A DNA stretch of 64,000 nucleotides from Rhodopila globiformis (GCF_002937115.1 NZ_NHRY01000114.1:1-64000), one strand, 5' to 3'. Shown: positions 36,821 through 46,446, counted from the first letter of the stretch. Numbers and translations: made by a program. Notes: generated by a model not told the origin, from the letters alone.

Positions 36821-38881
36821 ATGAGCCTTCTGTTCGTTCGCCCCGGCCAGCCGATGGTCGTCGGGGCAGGTCAGTTGGCGCTTTATGCACCGCTGTCTTC
36901 CACAACCACTGTCTTCCAGTCCCTGACGCAGGCAGTGTCCGGGACCGCCGGCTGGTGGGATGCCAGTCAGCCGGCAGGGCTGCTTGGTCCCGGCAACGTG
37001 CCACTGGCAAGCTGGAACACCGCGGCCAGCGCCTTGCTGGATCTGTCCGGAAACAACCGAAACCTTCAGCCATTTTCCCTCCGGACGCCGATCGGCCAGC
37101 CGCAGGGCGTGCCGCATCTGTCGGGGTTGCTGGGGGGCACAGGATATCCGGTCACGGGTTCCGGGCTGCTGCAGCCCGCGCTGGACCCTCTTACCGGCTG
37201 GCAGGCGCCTGCGTCCCAGGCGAGCGCCACGTCGGCCTGGACCTGGTACCTGGTCTGGTCCCGGCCCAACTGGCGCCAGGGCAGCGGTGTCGATACGCAG
37301 CCGATCACATTGCTGTCGATCGGGTCCCAGCCCGTGCTGCAGGTGGACAGCCAGGGCGGCACGGGCCGTCTCGTGCTTTTTCCCGGCGCGAGCCAGGTCG
37401 TCGTCAGCTCGTCCATGACCCGGCGACATACGCATTCCATACTCCTGTGCTATACGCCGGAGACGGGCGCAGACTTATGGCTCGACGGCACGCAGGTTGC
37501 GCATGGGGTCGTCTGGAGTGCCACGGCGCAAACGGGTCCGGTTCTGCTGTTGCACGACGGCACCGCAACCGGCGCCGCGCAATGCTGGCTGCATGAAGCC
37601 GCGGAGTGGGCACGCGCGCTCTCGGATGCCGACGTTGCTTCGGTTTGCGCCTATGCTGGCCGATGGGTGTGTGGTGCGCGAAAAGGCATCTATCTGCTGT
37701 TCAACGGCCAGTCGAATGCCATCAACTATGCTTTGAACGATGGCGCCGCGGCTTTGCTGGCACGCGGGGTCGCCTGGTACACGGGTGCCCTGGCCTGGAA
37801 TGTTCTTGCCACGACCGGCGGCGCGGCCAGCTACACCATGGAAAGCGGCCACGGGATCTATGCGACAAGTTCCGGATATCCGGGCGATTTTGTGCACAAT
37901 CCCGGTGATGGCTCCAATCCGTCCACCTGGGCGCTGGGCGCCGACGGCCTCGCCGTCCAGCAGCCCATCGCCGCGCTGCCGGCCGAGGACCAATCGGATA
38001 TTTGCGCCATCGTATGGCCCTGGAGCGAAACCGACAGCCTGCGTGCTTATTCCGAAAAGGCCACGTTCCAGGCCGCGGCACAGCGGTTTCTGTCGCTGCT
38101 GCGGACGATGCTGACCGATACCGCCAACCGGATACCGCTGGTCTGGTGGAACGCCATACCGTATGGCACCGCCGACGGCATGACGATGCATCGCGAGGTT
38201 GTCCAAAGCATGGCCGCGGACACGAACCAGCGTGTCGTTATCGGCAACGTCCAGACCAGCGACAGCAATCCGCGCGGTTCGTCCTGGGATCCGACAACCG
38301 GACTCGCGACGGGCGGCGATACCTCCCATCGCGACAGTCTCGACAACCAGCGGTTTGCCAGGCTGGCGAGTCCGATTGTCGCTCAGGCGCTGATGGCAGC
38401 GGAATGTGCCGACTCCATCGCCAGTATTCCCGGTGTCATTCCGAAAGTCGGAGGCCCGGCGATCACCCACGTGTACCGGCAATCGAACACGACCCTGGTG
38501 CTGACCGTCACCCACGACGCCGGAAACGATCTGAAGGTTCCGCTGCAGGCGGCGTCAGGAGCCGGCTTCGCCGTCATGGACGGTGGCGCTCCCGGCAACG
38601 CCGGCACGATCGTCCCGGCGATTTCCTGCCAGCGGCTCGATGCGACGCATCTGCAACTGGTCCTGCAAAGTGCTCTTCAGAACGCTTCCGCCGCGTGCCA
38701 GCTCTACTACCCCTATGGCTCCACCCAGATCGGCCGGGGCAACGCCGTCACCGACAATTTCTCGGCAATTGCGATGCCGAGTGGCTGGGATGCCGGCGCC
38801 GAGCTTGGCACGGACTGGACCATCGACTGTCCCCTGGCCGCAACGTTCGCCGGCATCATCCTGTCCGATAGTGCTTCGTAA
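36821..38881 (+). CDS. Tail spike with LamG-like region and SGNH esterase domain
   Basis: A 686-residue protein, 3 bp after the FnIII fibre. Residues about 40-280 look like a concanavalin/LamG-type beta sandwich (GWWDASQPAG, DLSGNNRNLQPF). From about 288 an SGNH-hydrolase domain begins with the nucleophile block LLFNGQSNAI and ends with the DxxH block GGDTSHRD (about 503-510). The C-terminal beta domain runs from about 535 to the end. By family knowledge this is a carbohydrate O-acetylesterase, so the spike may deacetylate capsule or exopolysaccharide during adsorption. Its GC content is host-like, which suggests a cellular origin. Confidence 0.75.
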   Translation: MSLLFVRPGQPMVVGAGQLALYAPLSSTTTVFQSLTQAVSGTAGWWDASQPAGLLGPGNVPLASWNTAASALLDLSGNNRNLQPFSLRTPIGQPQGVPHLSGLLGGTGYPVTGSGLLQPALDPLTGWQAPASQASATSAWTWYLVWSRPNWRQGSGVDTQPITLLSIGSQPVLQVDSQGGTGRLVLFPGASQVVVSSSMTRRHTHSILLCYTPETGADLWLDGTQVAHGVVWSATAQTGPVLLLHDGTATGAAQCWLHEAAEWARALSDADVASVCAYAGRWVCGARKGIYLLFNGQSNAINYALNDGAAALLARGVAWYTGALAWNVLATTGGAASYTMESGHGIYATSSGYPGDFVHNPGDGSNPSTWALGADGLAVQQPIAALPAEDQSDICAIVWPWSETDSLRAYSEKATFQAAAQRFLSLLRTMLTDTANRIPLVWWNAIPYGTADGMTMHREVVQSMAADTNQRVVIGNVQTSDSNPRGSSWDPTTGLATGGDTSHRDSLDNQRFARLASPIVAQALMAAECADSIASIPGVIPKVGGPAITHVYRQSNTTLVLTVTHDAGNDLKVPLQAASGAGFAVMDGGAPGNAGTIVPAISCQRLDATHLQLVLQSALQNASAACQLYYPYGSTQIGRGNAVTDNFSAIAMPSGWDAGAELGTDWTIDCPLAATFAGIILSDSAS

Positions 38882-38962
38882 CGGATCGGCGCGGCGCCCC
38901 GATCTTCCCCTGCGGCGTGTCCTCTCCTAGGCTGCGTTCCGCACAAGCAAGGGGAAACGCCA

Positions 38963-40615
38963 GTGCGGACAGGCGATGCCATTGTGGAGATCCTCAGGCG
39001 GGAGGGGATATCCACCCTCTTCTGCTTTCCCACCACCCCGCTGATCGAAAATGCCGTCGCCGCCGGCATTCGCCCGGTCATCTGCCGGCAGGAACGTGTC
39101 GGCGTCGATATGGCTGACGGCTTCGCCCGGGTCACGAACGGCAAGCCTCCGGGCGTCTTCCTGATGCAGTACGGCCCGGGCTCCGAGAACGCCTTTCCCG
39201 GCATCGCGACCACCTTCTCCGACAGCGTCCCCGTCCTTTTCCTGCCGCTCGCCCATGCGCGCGAGCAATCGCAGGTCTTTCCCACCTTCCGCTCCAGCCG
39301 GACCTATGCCTCCATCACCAAGCAGGTGGAGGAAATCGTCGTCCCGCAGGCCACCACCGCGGCCATGCGGCGCGCCTTCGCCGCCCTGAAGAACGGGCGG
39401 CCCGGCCCCGCCATGGTCGAGGTCCCGCGCGACATCATCGATCTCGACGCCGGCAACGACGCCGGGTCGTATCGGCCGTTCACCCCGTCCCTGTCGCTGC
39501 CCAATCCCGCCGACGTCGATGACGCCGCAAAACGGCTGCTGGCCGCGTCCTGCCCGATGATCCTGGCCGGCCAGGGGGTGCTGTATGCCGAGGCCTCCGC
39601 CGAACTGACCGAACTGGCCGAGCTGCTGCAGGCCTCGGTCATGACCACCGTCGATGGCAAGAGCGCGTTTCCCGAGGACCATCCGCTGGCCCTCGGCTCC
39701 GGCGGGAACACCTTCAGCGGCCCCGGCCGGCTGTTCCTGCACACCAAAGCCGATTTGATCTTCGGCATCGGCTGCGGCTTCACCCGGCATCAACTGACGA
39801 CCCCCGCGCTGCCGCCAAACCTGCCGATCATCCACGCCACGAACGACCCGCGCGATCTGCACAAATCCTACCAGACCGAGATCGGCCTGCTCGGCGACGC
39901 CAGGTTGACGCTGGTCAGCCTGATCGCGGCCGTGAAGGATCGGCTGGGCGGACGCCTGCCGAACCGGTCCCCGGCTGCCGACATCGCCGCGGAGCGGGAT
40001 GCCTGGCTTGGACGCTGGCATGCCAGGCTGAGCAGTGCGGAAAGACCCATCACGCCCTATCGCGTCATGTCGGAATTCATCCGGGTGATCGATCCGGCCG
40101 AGGCGATCGTGACGCACGATTCCGGCAGCCCGCGCGACCAGCTTCTGCCGTTCTATCGCGCCACGCGCCCGCGCGGCTACCTGGGCTGGGGCAAGTCGCA
40201 CCAGCTTGGCACCGGACTCGGCTTGATCATTGGCGCCAAGGTCGCGGCGCCCGATAAGTTCTGCGTCAATTTCATGGGCGATGCCGCCTTCGGCATGACC
40301 GGTCTCGATCTGGAGACCGCGGTCCGCGCCGGCATCCCCAGCCTGACGATCGTGCTGAACAACAGCACGATGGCGATCGAGATCCCGCACATGAAGCTGT
40401 CGCACGAACGGCACGCGGCGCGGGACCTCGGCGGCAATTATGCCAATCTTGCCCGGGAGCTTGGCGCCTGGGCCGAGCGGGTGACCGATCCCGGCGACAT
40501 CGCCGCCGCCATCCTGCGCGCCAGACGGGCGACCGAGGACGGCAAGACCGCACTGCTGGAGTTCATCACCAGCGCCGAGACGGCCTTCTCTCATCGCAAT
40601 GGTGCGGTGGATTGA
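38963..40615 (+). CDS. Thiamine diphosphate-dependent enzyme (acetolactate synthase-like)
   Basis: A 550-residue three-domain ThDP enzyme. The catalytic Glu lies in ICRQERVGVDMADG (about residue 40). The central domain runs from about 185 to 330. The ThDP/Mg motif is MGDAAFGMTGLDLETA followed by LNNS about 25 residues later (from about 437). Substrate cannot be deduced. The N-terminus FCFPTTPLIENA differs from true acetolactate synthase (normally FGYPGG), so a decarboxylase or lyase of another 2-oxo acid is plausible. GTG 38963 is preceded by AAGGGGAAACGCCA. It is GC-rich and host-like, and stands alone after the phage module. Confidence 0.82.
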   Translation: MRTGDAIVEILRREGISTLFCFPTTPLIENAVAAGIRPVICRQERVGVDMADGFARVTNGKPPGVFLMQYGPGSENAFPGIATTFSDSVPVLFLPLAHAREQSQVFPTFRSSRTYASITKQVEEIVVPQATTAAMRRAFAALKNGRPGPAMVEVPRDIIDLDAGNDAGSYRPFTPSLSLPNPADVDDAAKRLLAASCPMILAGQGVLYAEASAELTELAELLQASVMTTVDGKSAFPEDHPLALGSGGNTFSGPGRLFLHTKADLIFGIGCGFTRHQLTTPALPPNLPIIHATNDPRDLHKSYQTEIGLLGDARLTLVSLIAAVKDRLGGRLPNRSPAADIAAERDAWLGRWHARLSSAERPITPYRVMSEFIRVIDPAEAIVTHDSGSPRDQLLPFYRATRPRGYLGWGKSHQLGTGLGLIIGAKVAAPDKFCVNFMGDAAFGMTGLDLETAVRAGIPSLTIVLNNSTMAIEIPHMKLSHERHAARDLGGNYANLARELGAWAERVTDPGDIAAAILRARRATEDGKTALLEFITSAETAFSHRNGAVD

Positions 40616-40621
40616 AGCTGC

Positions 40622-40820
40622 CTACTGCCGGTACGGCAGCGGCAACAGCGTCCGTAGCGGCAGCTTGATCAACCCGTTGGCATCCCGGACGATCACCATC
40701 GCCTCGGGCGCGTGATCCAGGATCATCTCCCGGCACCCACCGCACGGCGGCACCACGGCCAGTTCCCGGTCTTCTTCCTCCGGCTGGATGGCGGATTGCC
40801 GCCGCCGTCTGCACCGTCCC
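40622..40820 (-). pseudogene. 3' fragment of a cytidine deaminase gene
   Basis: Nearly the same sequence as the 3' part of the intact cytidine deaminase gene (41822-42021), including ELAVVPPCGGCREMILDHAP and LLPLPYR at the end. It lacks the N-terminal half and the catalytic CAE motif, and an indel near 40792 breaks the frame. With the intact copy it forms a direct repeat of about 200 bp around the hicA/hicB segment. It most likely marks a duplication or insertion boundary. Confidence 0.85.
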
Positions 40821-41006
40821 AACCCGGCCCACGATCGCGGGCTTTGGTGACCGCGGATGTATTCCAGCTTCGGGGTACGCGCTAATTTGGGAGGGTAGAT
40901 ACGGAGACGTTATAGTGTTCAAAGTGAATTGATCCAACCTGGACCAGCCGATGCCCGAACAAAGGGAGGCACGGCCGCCGACGCGATCTCCGCGCCCGGC
41001 AGTCCC

Positions 41007-41246
41007 TTGACCAAGCCAAGAACAAAGTCCCTTGATAAGATCAAGGCAAACCCAAAGGCTGGCTGGAGGATAGAGGACCTCAAGACTGCGTGTAGACAAT
41101 TGGGTATCGAATGCAGCCCACCCACTCGGGGCTCGCATTACAAACTTTCGAGCCCGCACTTACCTGGGATTTTGTCCGTACCGTTTCACAGGCCTATTAA
41201 GCTGCCCTACATGAATGCGTTATATCATTGGCTGAAGCACATATAG
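41007..41246 (+). CDS. hicA: HicA-type toxin (mRNA interferase)
   Basis: A protein of about 79 residues of the HicA family, a small double-stranded-RNA-binding-like fold that cleaves mRNA. GWRIEDLKTACRQLGIECSP is the first helix and strand. RGSHYKLSSP carries the catalytic His. VPFHRPIKLPYMNALYHWL is the C-terminal conserved part. The start is uncertain: TTG 41007 gives the usual size, and the same frame is open to TTG 40929. Base composition is lower in GC than the neighbours. The antitoxin gene follows but appears broken. Confidence 0.78.
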   Translation: MTKPRTKSLDKIKANPKAGWRIEDLKTACRQLGIECSPPTRGSHYKLSSPHLPGILSVPFHRPIKLPYMNALYHWLKHI

Positions 41247-41273
41247 CGGCACTCCACGCTAAGGAGAGGGGTG

Positions 41274-41605
41274 ATGGTTGAAAAAGCTATCCAATCGTCG
41301 TTATGGCGCTGCCCGAGGATGAGGGCGGTGGCTACCTTGCCGTTGCTCCAGACCTCCTCGGTTGCATGGCTGACGGCGCGACCGAAGAGGCCGCCATTGC
41401 TGATATCCGAAGTGCTATCGGTGAATGGATTGATGAGGCAAAGCGTCTGGGTCGCGAAGTACCTGAGCCGAATTGTATCAACGCGCTGTATGCCAACGGA
41501 AAAAGGAAATTGATACTCAAATTGAGGCCCAAGATAAGCTGATTGCCTCGCAAATAGCCTGATTGAGGCTCAGAAAGAGGAAATCGAGCGAATCAGACAG
41601 AACGC
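41274..41605 (+). pseudogene. hicB: HicB-like antitoxin gene, apparently frameshifted
   Basis: The conserved HicB N-terminal domain is encoded in one frame: SYPIVVMALPEDEGGGYLAV, then ADGATEEAAIADIRSAIGEW. The ATG with a good ribosome-binding site (AAGGAG at 41261-41266, ATG 41274) is in a different frame. One extra A in the run of five As at 41281-41285 would join them as MVEKSYPIVVMALPE. After LYANGKRK the frame ends early at 41542, while another frame carries KKEIDTQIEAQDKLIASQ and a third carries LIEAQKEEIERIRQN, together resembling a coiled-coil tail. Three small indels would restore one continuous protein. A shorter HicB from ATG 41303 remains possible. Confidence 0.65.
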
Positions 41606-42248
41606 TTCGATCAGAATTTTTCGCTATGGCCAGGCGACGCACCCTTATTGCAAATGGTCGGTGCGCTATATCGGCACAAATAGGATGGCCTCGTGAATTA
41701 AGACCAACAATATCCACGCTGCCGCAAGCCAGTGAGGCGCGGTTCGCCGGGTAGCATTATCTCGCTCACGCCGATGTGAGTAACTGAGACATCTCCCAAG
41801 GGCGCGGCCGTTCAGGGTCGCCTACCGCCGGTATGGCAGCGGCAACAGCGTCCGTACCGGCAGCTTGATCAGCCCATTGGCATCCCGAACGATCACCATC
41901 GCCTCGGGCGCGTGATCCAAAATCATCTCCCGGCAACCGCCGCACGGCGGCACCACGGCCAGTTCCCGATCTTCCTCTTCCGGCTTGGGATGGCGGATCG
42001 CCACCGCCGTCTGCACCGTCCCGTCCCCTTCCAGGATCGCCCGGCCCAGCGCCACCGCCTCGGCGCAGATAGCCAGGCGGCCGACCGTCGTGCCGATATG
42101 CACGCCGGTCCAGATCCTTCCGTCCTTGCTGCGCAACGCCGCCGCCACCATGTGCCAGAACGGCCGGTAATGCCGTTCCAGCACCGCGTTGGCCGCCGCG
42201 ATCAGTTCATGGTCATCGCCCGTCAGCGCGATATCCCGCAGGACCGCA

Positions 42249-43289
<1,041 letters not shown>

Positions 43290-43314
43290 TCCTCATGTTC
43301 CTCGGTTCGAGACA

Positions 43315-43334
43315 GGTTGACCGCTCTGTCAACC
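43315..43334 (-). promoter_or_regulatory. Hairpin in the recA leader
   Basis: A perfect inverted repeat, GGTTGAC (43315-43321) and GTCAACC (43328-43334), with a 6-nt loop. It starts 26 bp upstream of the recA start codon. It may be an operator half-site pair or an mRNA hairpin. Confidence 0.4.
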
Positions 43335-43466
43335 AATTTACGCTTACTGGCCGCAACTTTACAACCGATACGTGCAGACATCGTCGCGATTCTGGTCCAA
43401 TTGAGTCGCCGAACAGAATCCCTGGCCGCCTGTGCTTCTTATGTTCCATCCACGGCCGCACGACAA

Positions 43467-43481
43467 GAACTTTCTGCGAAC
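43467..43481 (-). promoter_or_regulatory. Candidate SOS (LexA) box of recA
   Basis: On the recA strand the sequence is GTTCGCAGAAAGTTC, that is GTTC-N7-GTTC, the LexA-binding consensus of alphaproteobacteria. It is 178 bp upstream of the recA ATG, in the 326-bp gap between flhB and recA. The distance implies a long leader, or a promoter just downstream of the box. Confidence 0.6.
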
Positions 43482-43615
43482 ATGAAGCTCTCGCCTGAAC
43501 GCCCATCGGACACAACGCCCATCGATCGGCCACCACAATCGTCCTGCGCAGCCGATTCGGAATAGCCTGATCGGCAGCCACCCGGCGATGATATCGGAGC
43601 CTCCTGTTCCTGAAT

Positions 43616-44671
43616 TCAAGATACTGGCCGTGCGCTCCGGCCAAGCCGCCAGACATAGGCGATGATCTCCGCCACCGCCTTGTAGTGCTCCGCCGGGATT
43701 TCCGCATCCAGGTCCAGGTGGTACAGCGCCCGTGCCAGCGGCGGGTTGGAGACTACCGGCACATGGGCGGCTTCCGCCACCTCCCTGATCCGCAGCGCCA
43801 CGGCGTCGACGCCCTTCGCCACCACGCGCGGCGCGGGATTGACGGCGCGGTCATAGGCAAGCGCGACCGCGTAGTGCGTCGGGTTGGTCACCACCACCGT
43901 CGCCCTGGGCACCTTCGCCATCATCCGCCGGCGCGCCCGGATCACCCGGATGCGGCGGATGCGGGCCTTGGTGTGCGGATTGCCTTCCGTATCCTTCAGT
44001 TCGTCCCGGATGTCCTGGCGGCTCATGCGCAGGTCGCGGGCATAGCGGAAGCGGACCCAGGCGACGTCCAGGACAGCCAGGGCCGCCTGGCACAGCACGC
44101 TGGCCAGCAGGATATGGAACACCGGCCGGATTACCACCGAGGGCAGCCGGCCCGGGTCCTCCCGTGGCAGCAGCATCAGTTCAGGCAGGTCATCCTGGAT
44201 CGCGACCCAGATGGCGGCGCCGAAAATGCCCAGCTTGCCCACCGACCGCAGCAGTTCCTCAAGACCGTGCCAGCCGAAGACGCGCTTAACCCCGGCAAAC
44301 GGATTGAGCCGCGATGCCCGGGGCTGGAGCGGGCTTCCACTCAGCAGAAAGCCGGTTTGCAGCAGTACCGCGGCGGCCGCGCCGACGACAGCCGCCGCGA
44401 GCACCGGCGTGACCACCGAGAGCACACGCGGCACGATGCTCTCCACCCCCACCCCGGGTCCATGGCTCTGGGCCAGGAGCAACCGCAGGTTCAGCAACAG
44501 GTCCCGCAGGCCGCTCTGCGACTGGTAGGCCAGCACCAGGACCACCGCCGTCAGGCTGGCGAACACTGTCGCCTCCCGCGAAACCGGCACGTTGCCCGCC
44601 GCGCGCGCCTGCTGGATATGCCGCGCGGTTGCTGCTTCCGTCTTGTCGCCGGTTGCAGACTCTTCGGCCAT
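43616..44671 (-). CDS. flhB: Flagellar export apparatus protein FlhB
   Basis: The substrate-specificity switch of the flagellar type III export gate. The N-terminus EESATGDKTEAATARHIQQA is typical. Four membrane segments lie between about 30 and 215. The autocleavage motif is VVTNPTHYAVAL (NPTH), followed by the C-terminal cytosolic domain. The length of 351 residues is normal. It is last in the run flgB-flgC-fliE-fliQ-fliR-flhB, 3 bp after fliR. Confidence 0.96.
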   Translation of the reverse strand: MAEESATGDKTEAATARHIQQARAAGNVPVSREATVFASLTAVVLVLAYQSQSGLRDLLLNLRLLLAQSHGPGVGVESIVPRVLSVVTPVLAAAVVGAAAAVLLQTGFLLSGSPLQPRASRLNPFAGVKRVFGWHGLEELLRSVGKLGIFGAAIWVAIQDDLPELMLLPREDPGRLPSVVIRPVFHILLASVLCQAALAVLDVAWVRFRYARDLRMSRQDIRDELKDTEGNPHTKARIRRIRVIRARRRMMAKVPRATVVVTNPTHYAVALAYDRAVNPAPRVVAKGVDAVALRIREVAEAAHVPVVSNPPLARALYHLDLDAEIPAEHYKAVAEIIAYVWRLGRSARPVS

Positions 44672-44674
44672 CGG

Positions 44675-45439
44675 TCATGGGCTTCCCGGCAGCAGGCCCA
44701 GGACGCTCTCGGCCTTGTCTCGCCAGACGAGGATGATCGTGCTGCCGGTCAGCATCAGCAAAGCCAGCCCGCCCAGGATCTGCGCCGGCATGGCGACGAA
44801 ATAGATCTGCATGCGCCCGCCGACGCGGGCGATCTGGCCGACCGCCACATTCCAGACGACACTGGCCACCACGAACGGCGAGGCGAGTTGCAGCGCCAGG
44901 GCGAAGGCCGTGCCGACCGTTTGCAGCGCGACCTGTGCGCCGTCGCCACCGGGCAACATGTGGCCCGGCGGAATCAGCGTGAACAATCCGGCCAGCGCCT
45001 GCAACGGCAGCACATAAAGTCCGGAAACCAGGATCAGCATCGGCGCCGCCAGTTCGAACAGCACACCCAGCGCCGTCGATTGCGCCCCGAGTTCCGCATC
45101 CGGCTGCAACACGTTGGACAGGCCGATCAGATAAGCGATGATCTGCGCGCCGATCGGCAGCGCCAGGACGATCATCCGCGCAACCCAGCCGAACCACAGC
45201 CCGGTCACGACCTCCCCCGCCACCATCAGCGCCATTGCAAGGCCGGAGTCCGGAACCGGTGGAGTCAGAGGTTGCGCAACCGGCAGCAGCAGGATCGTGA
45301 TGCTCAGCGCCAGGCCAATGCGCACGATCGCCGGCGCGGCGCTCTCACCCAGGCCCGGCAGCAGCGCCATCGTTGCGCCGACGCGCGCCAGGACCAGAGC
45401 AAAGACCGGCGCCCAACACAGCAGCGAGGTCCAGTCCAT
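44675..45439 (-). CDS. fliR: Flagellar export apparatus protein FliR
   Basis: A 254-residue polytopic membrane protein of the export gate core, with about six hydrophobic segments. LARVGATMALLPGLGESAAP near the N-terminus and GEVVTGLWFGWVARM are typical of FliR. It lies 3 bp after fliQ and 3 bp before flhB. Confidence 0.93.
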   Translation of the reverse strand: MDWTSLLCWAPVFALVLARVGATMALLPGLGESAAPAIVRIGLALSITILLLPVAQPLTPPVPDSGLAMALMVAGEVVTGLWFGWVARMIVLALPIGAQIIAYLIGLSNVLQPDAELGAQSTALGVLFELAAPMLILVSGLYVLPLQALAGLFTLIPPGHMLPGGDGAQVALQTVGTAFALALQLASPFVVASVVWNVAVGQIARVGGRMQIYFVAMPAQILGGLALLMLTGSTIILVWRDKAESVLGLLPGSP

Positions 45440-45442
45440 CGC

Positions 45443-45715
45443 TCATGACCCGCCGACGGCGACAAGGCGGTCGAAGATCGTATGGGAAAAGGCCGTCAGC
45501 GTCGCGGCCATGAACGGCCCGAACACGATTAGCGCCAGGCCGATGGCAGCCAGCTTGGGCAGGAAGGTCAGCATGGCCTCGTTGATCTGGGTCACCGCCT
45601 GCAGCACCGAGACGACCAGCCCGACCACCAGCGCCACGCCCAGCACCGGCCCGCCCAGCTTCAGGACCACCACCAGGCACTCCCGCAACAGCGCCGCCGT
45701 ATCCAGTTCATTCAT
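45443..45715 (-). CDS. fliQ: Flagellar export apparatus protein FliQ
   Basis: A 90-residue protein with two membrane helices. VVGLVVSVLQAVTQINEAMLT is the family signature. It forms the export gate with FliP and FliR. It sits between fliE and fliR with 3-bp gaps. Confidence 0.95.
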   Translation of the reverse strand: MNELDTAALLRECLVVVLKLGGPVLGVALVVGLVVSVLQAVTQINEAMLTFLPKLAAIGLALIVFGPFMAATLTAFSHTIFDRLVAVGGS

Positions 45716-45718
45716 CGC

Positions 45719-46036
45719 TCAGATCGGCATCTTGATGATGTCCTGGTAGGCCTGCACGACGCGGTCGCGGATCGCCGTCGCCGTCTGCAGGGTCAACTCG
45801 GCATGCGACAGCGCGGTGACCACGTCGGTCAGGTTGCCGGTGCCGCTGACGGCCTGCATCGCCTGCTCGTCGGCCTGGTGGCCGGTCTGGATCGCCTGGT
45901 CCAGCGCCTGCTGCACTGCCGTGCCGAAATCGGGCGCGGCGCCGCTCGCCCCTCCGGCGCCGGCCTCGCGCGCCGTGCGGGCATACGCCTCGGCGGCGGC
46001 GGATGGCGTGACGACGATGGTCGGGATCGTACTCAT
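45719..46036 (-). CDS. fliE: Flagellar hook-basal body protein FliE
   Basis: A 105-residue protein joining the MS ring to the rod. The C-terminal half (LTDVVTALSHAELTLQTATA then RDRVVQAYQDIIKMPI) is the FliE signature. The ATG at 46036 overlaps the flgC stop. The longer open frame upstream is a shadow of flgC. Confidence 0.94.
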   Translation of the reverse strand: MSTIPTIVVTPSAAAEAYARTAREAGAGGASGAAPDFGTAVQQALDQAIQTGHQADEQAMQAVSGTGNLTDVVTALSHAELTLQTATAIRDRVVQAYQDIIKMPI

Positions 46037-46446
46037 TTCAGCAGGCCGATGGTCTGGTTGAGCATGCTGCGCGTCGCCTGCATCACCGCGAGGTTGGCGC
46101 TGTAGGCGTGTTCGGCCTCCCGCATGTCCATCACCTCGATGAAGGTGTTGACGTTGGGCAGCTTGACGTAGCCCTGCGCATTGGCGGCCGGATTCGATGG
46201 ATCGTAGCGCAGCGGCAGGTCGCTGGTGTCGACGCCGATGGACTTGACCCGAACGGTATCGACGCCCGCCGCGCGGTCGAGGGCGCTCTCGAATGTAATC
46301 GTCTTGCGGCGATAGGGATCGGCCCCTGGCGAGGCCCCGGTCGAATTCTGGTTGGCGATGTTCTGCGCGATCACCCGCAGCCGCGCGGTCTGCGCGTCCA
46401 TGCCGCTGGCGGAAATTTCCAGGGTAGTGTTCAGGTCGCCTGCCAT
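46033..46446 (-). CDS. flgC: Flagellar basal-body rod protein FlgC
   Basis: A 137-residue proximal rod protein. The N-terminal SGMDAQTARLRVIAQNIANQ and the C-terminal ANLAVMQATRSMLNQTIGLL are the rod/hook family termini that form a coiled-coil pair. It is 2 bp after flgB and overlaps fliE by 4 bp. Confidence 0.96.
   Translation of the reverse strand: MAGDLNTTLEISASGMDAQTARLRVIAQNIANQNSTGASPGADPYRRKTITFESALDRAAGVDTVRVKSIGVDTSDLPLRYDPSNPAANAQGYVKLPNVNTFIEVMDMREAEHAYSANLAVMQATRSMLNQTIGLLK

Larger units (their letters stand above)
14439..38881 (+). mobile_element. Contractile-tailed phage structural module (prophage remnant or domesticated particle)
   Basis: About 24 kb of same-strand, tightly packed genes in standard myovirus order: terminase, portal, scaffold, capsid, neck genes, sheath, tube, tail chaperone with frameshift, tape-measure candidate, P2/Mu-like gpN-X-D-V-W-J-I baseplate genes, and four fibre or spike genes. 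Base composition of 14.5-31 kb is visibly lower in GC than the flanks, while the fibre genes at 32-39 kb approach host GC. Integrase, repressor, replication, small terminase and lysis genes are not seen, and no convincing att repeat was found. Structural frames are intact apart from the terminase 5' end. Confidence 0.85.

Noticed and set aside
14262-38945. Possible att direct repeat around CCTAGG near both ends of the phage module
   Set aside because: Only about 6-8 matching bases with mismatches, which is within chance for this composition.
40850-40900. GCGCTAATTTGGGAGGG near 40898 resembling the terminal repeat of family A
   Set aside because: Only a partial match, with no partner repeat or internal palindrome nearby.
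43685-45448. 587-codon plus-strand ORF opposite flhB and fliR
   Set aside because: Antisense of two secure flagellar genes, with the low-complexity, Arg/Gln/His-rich composition typical of shadow frames.
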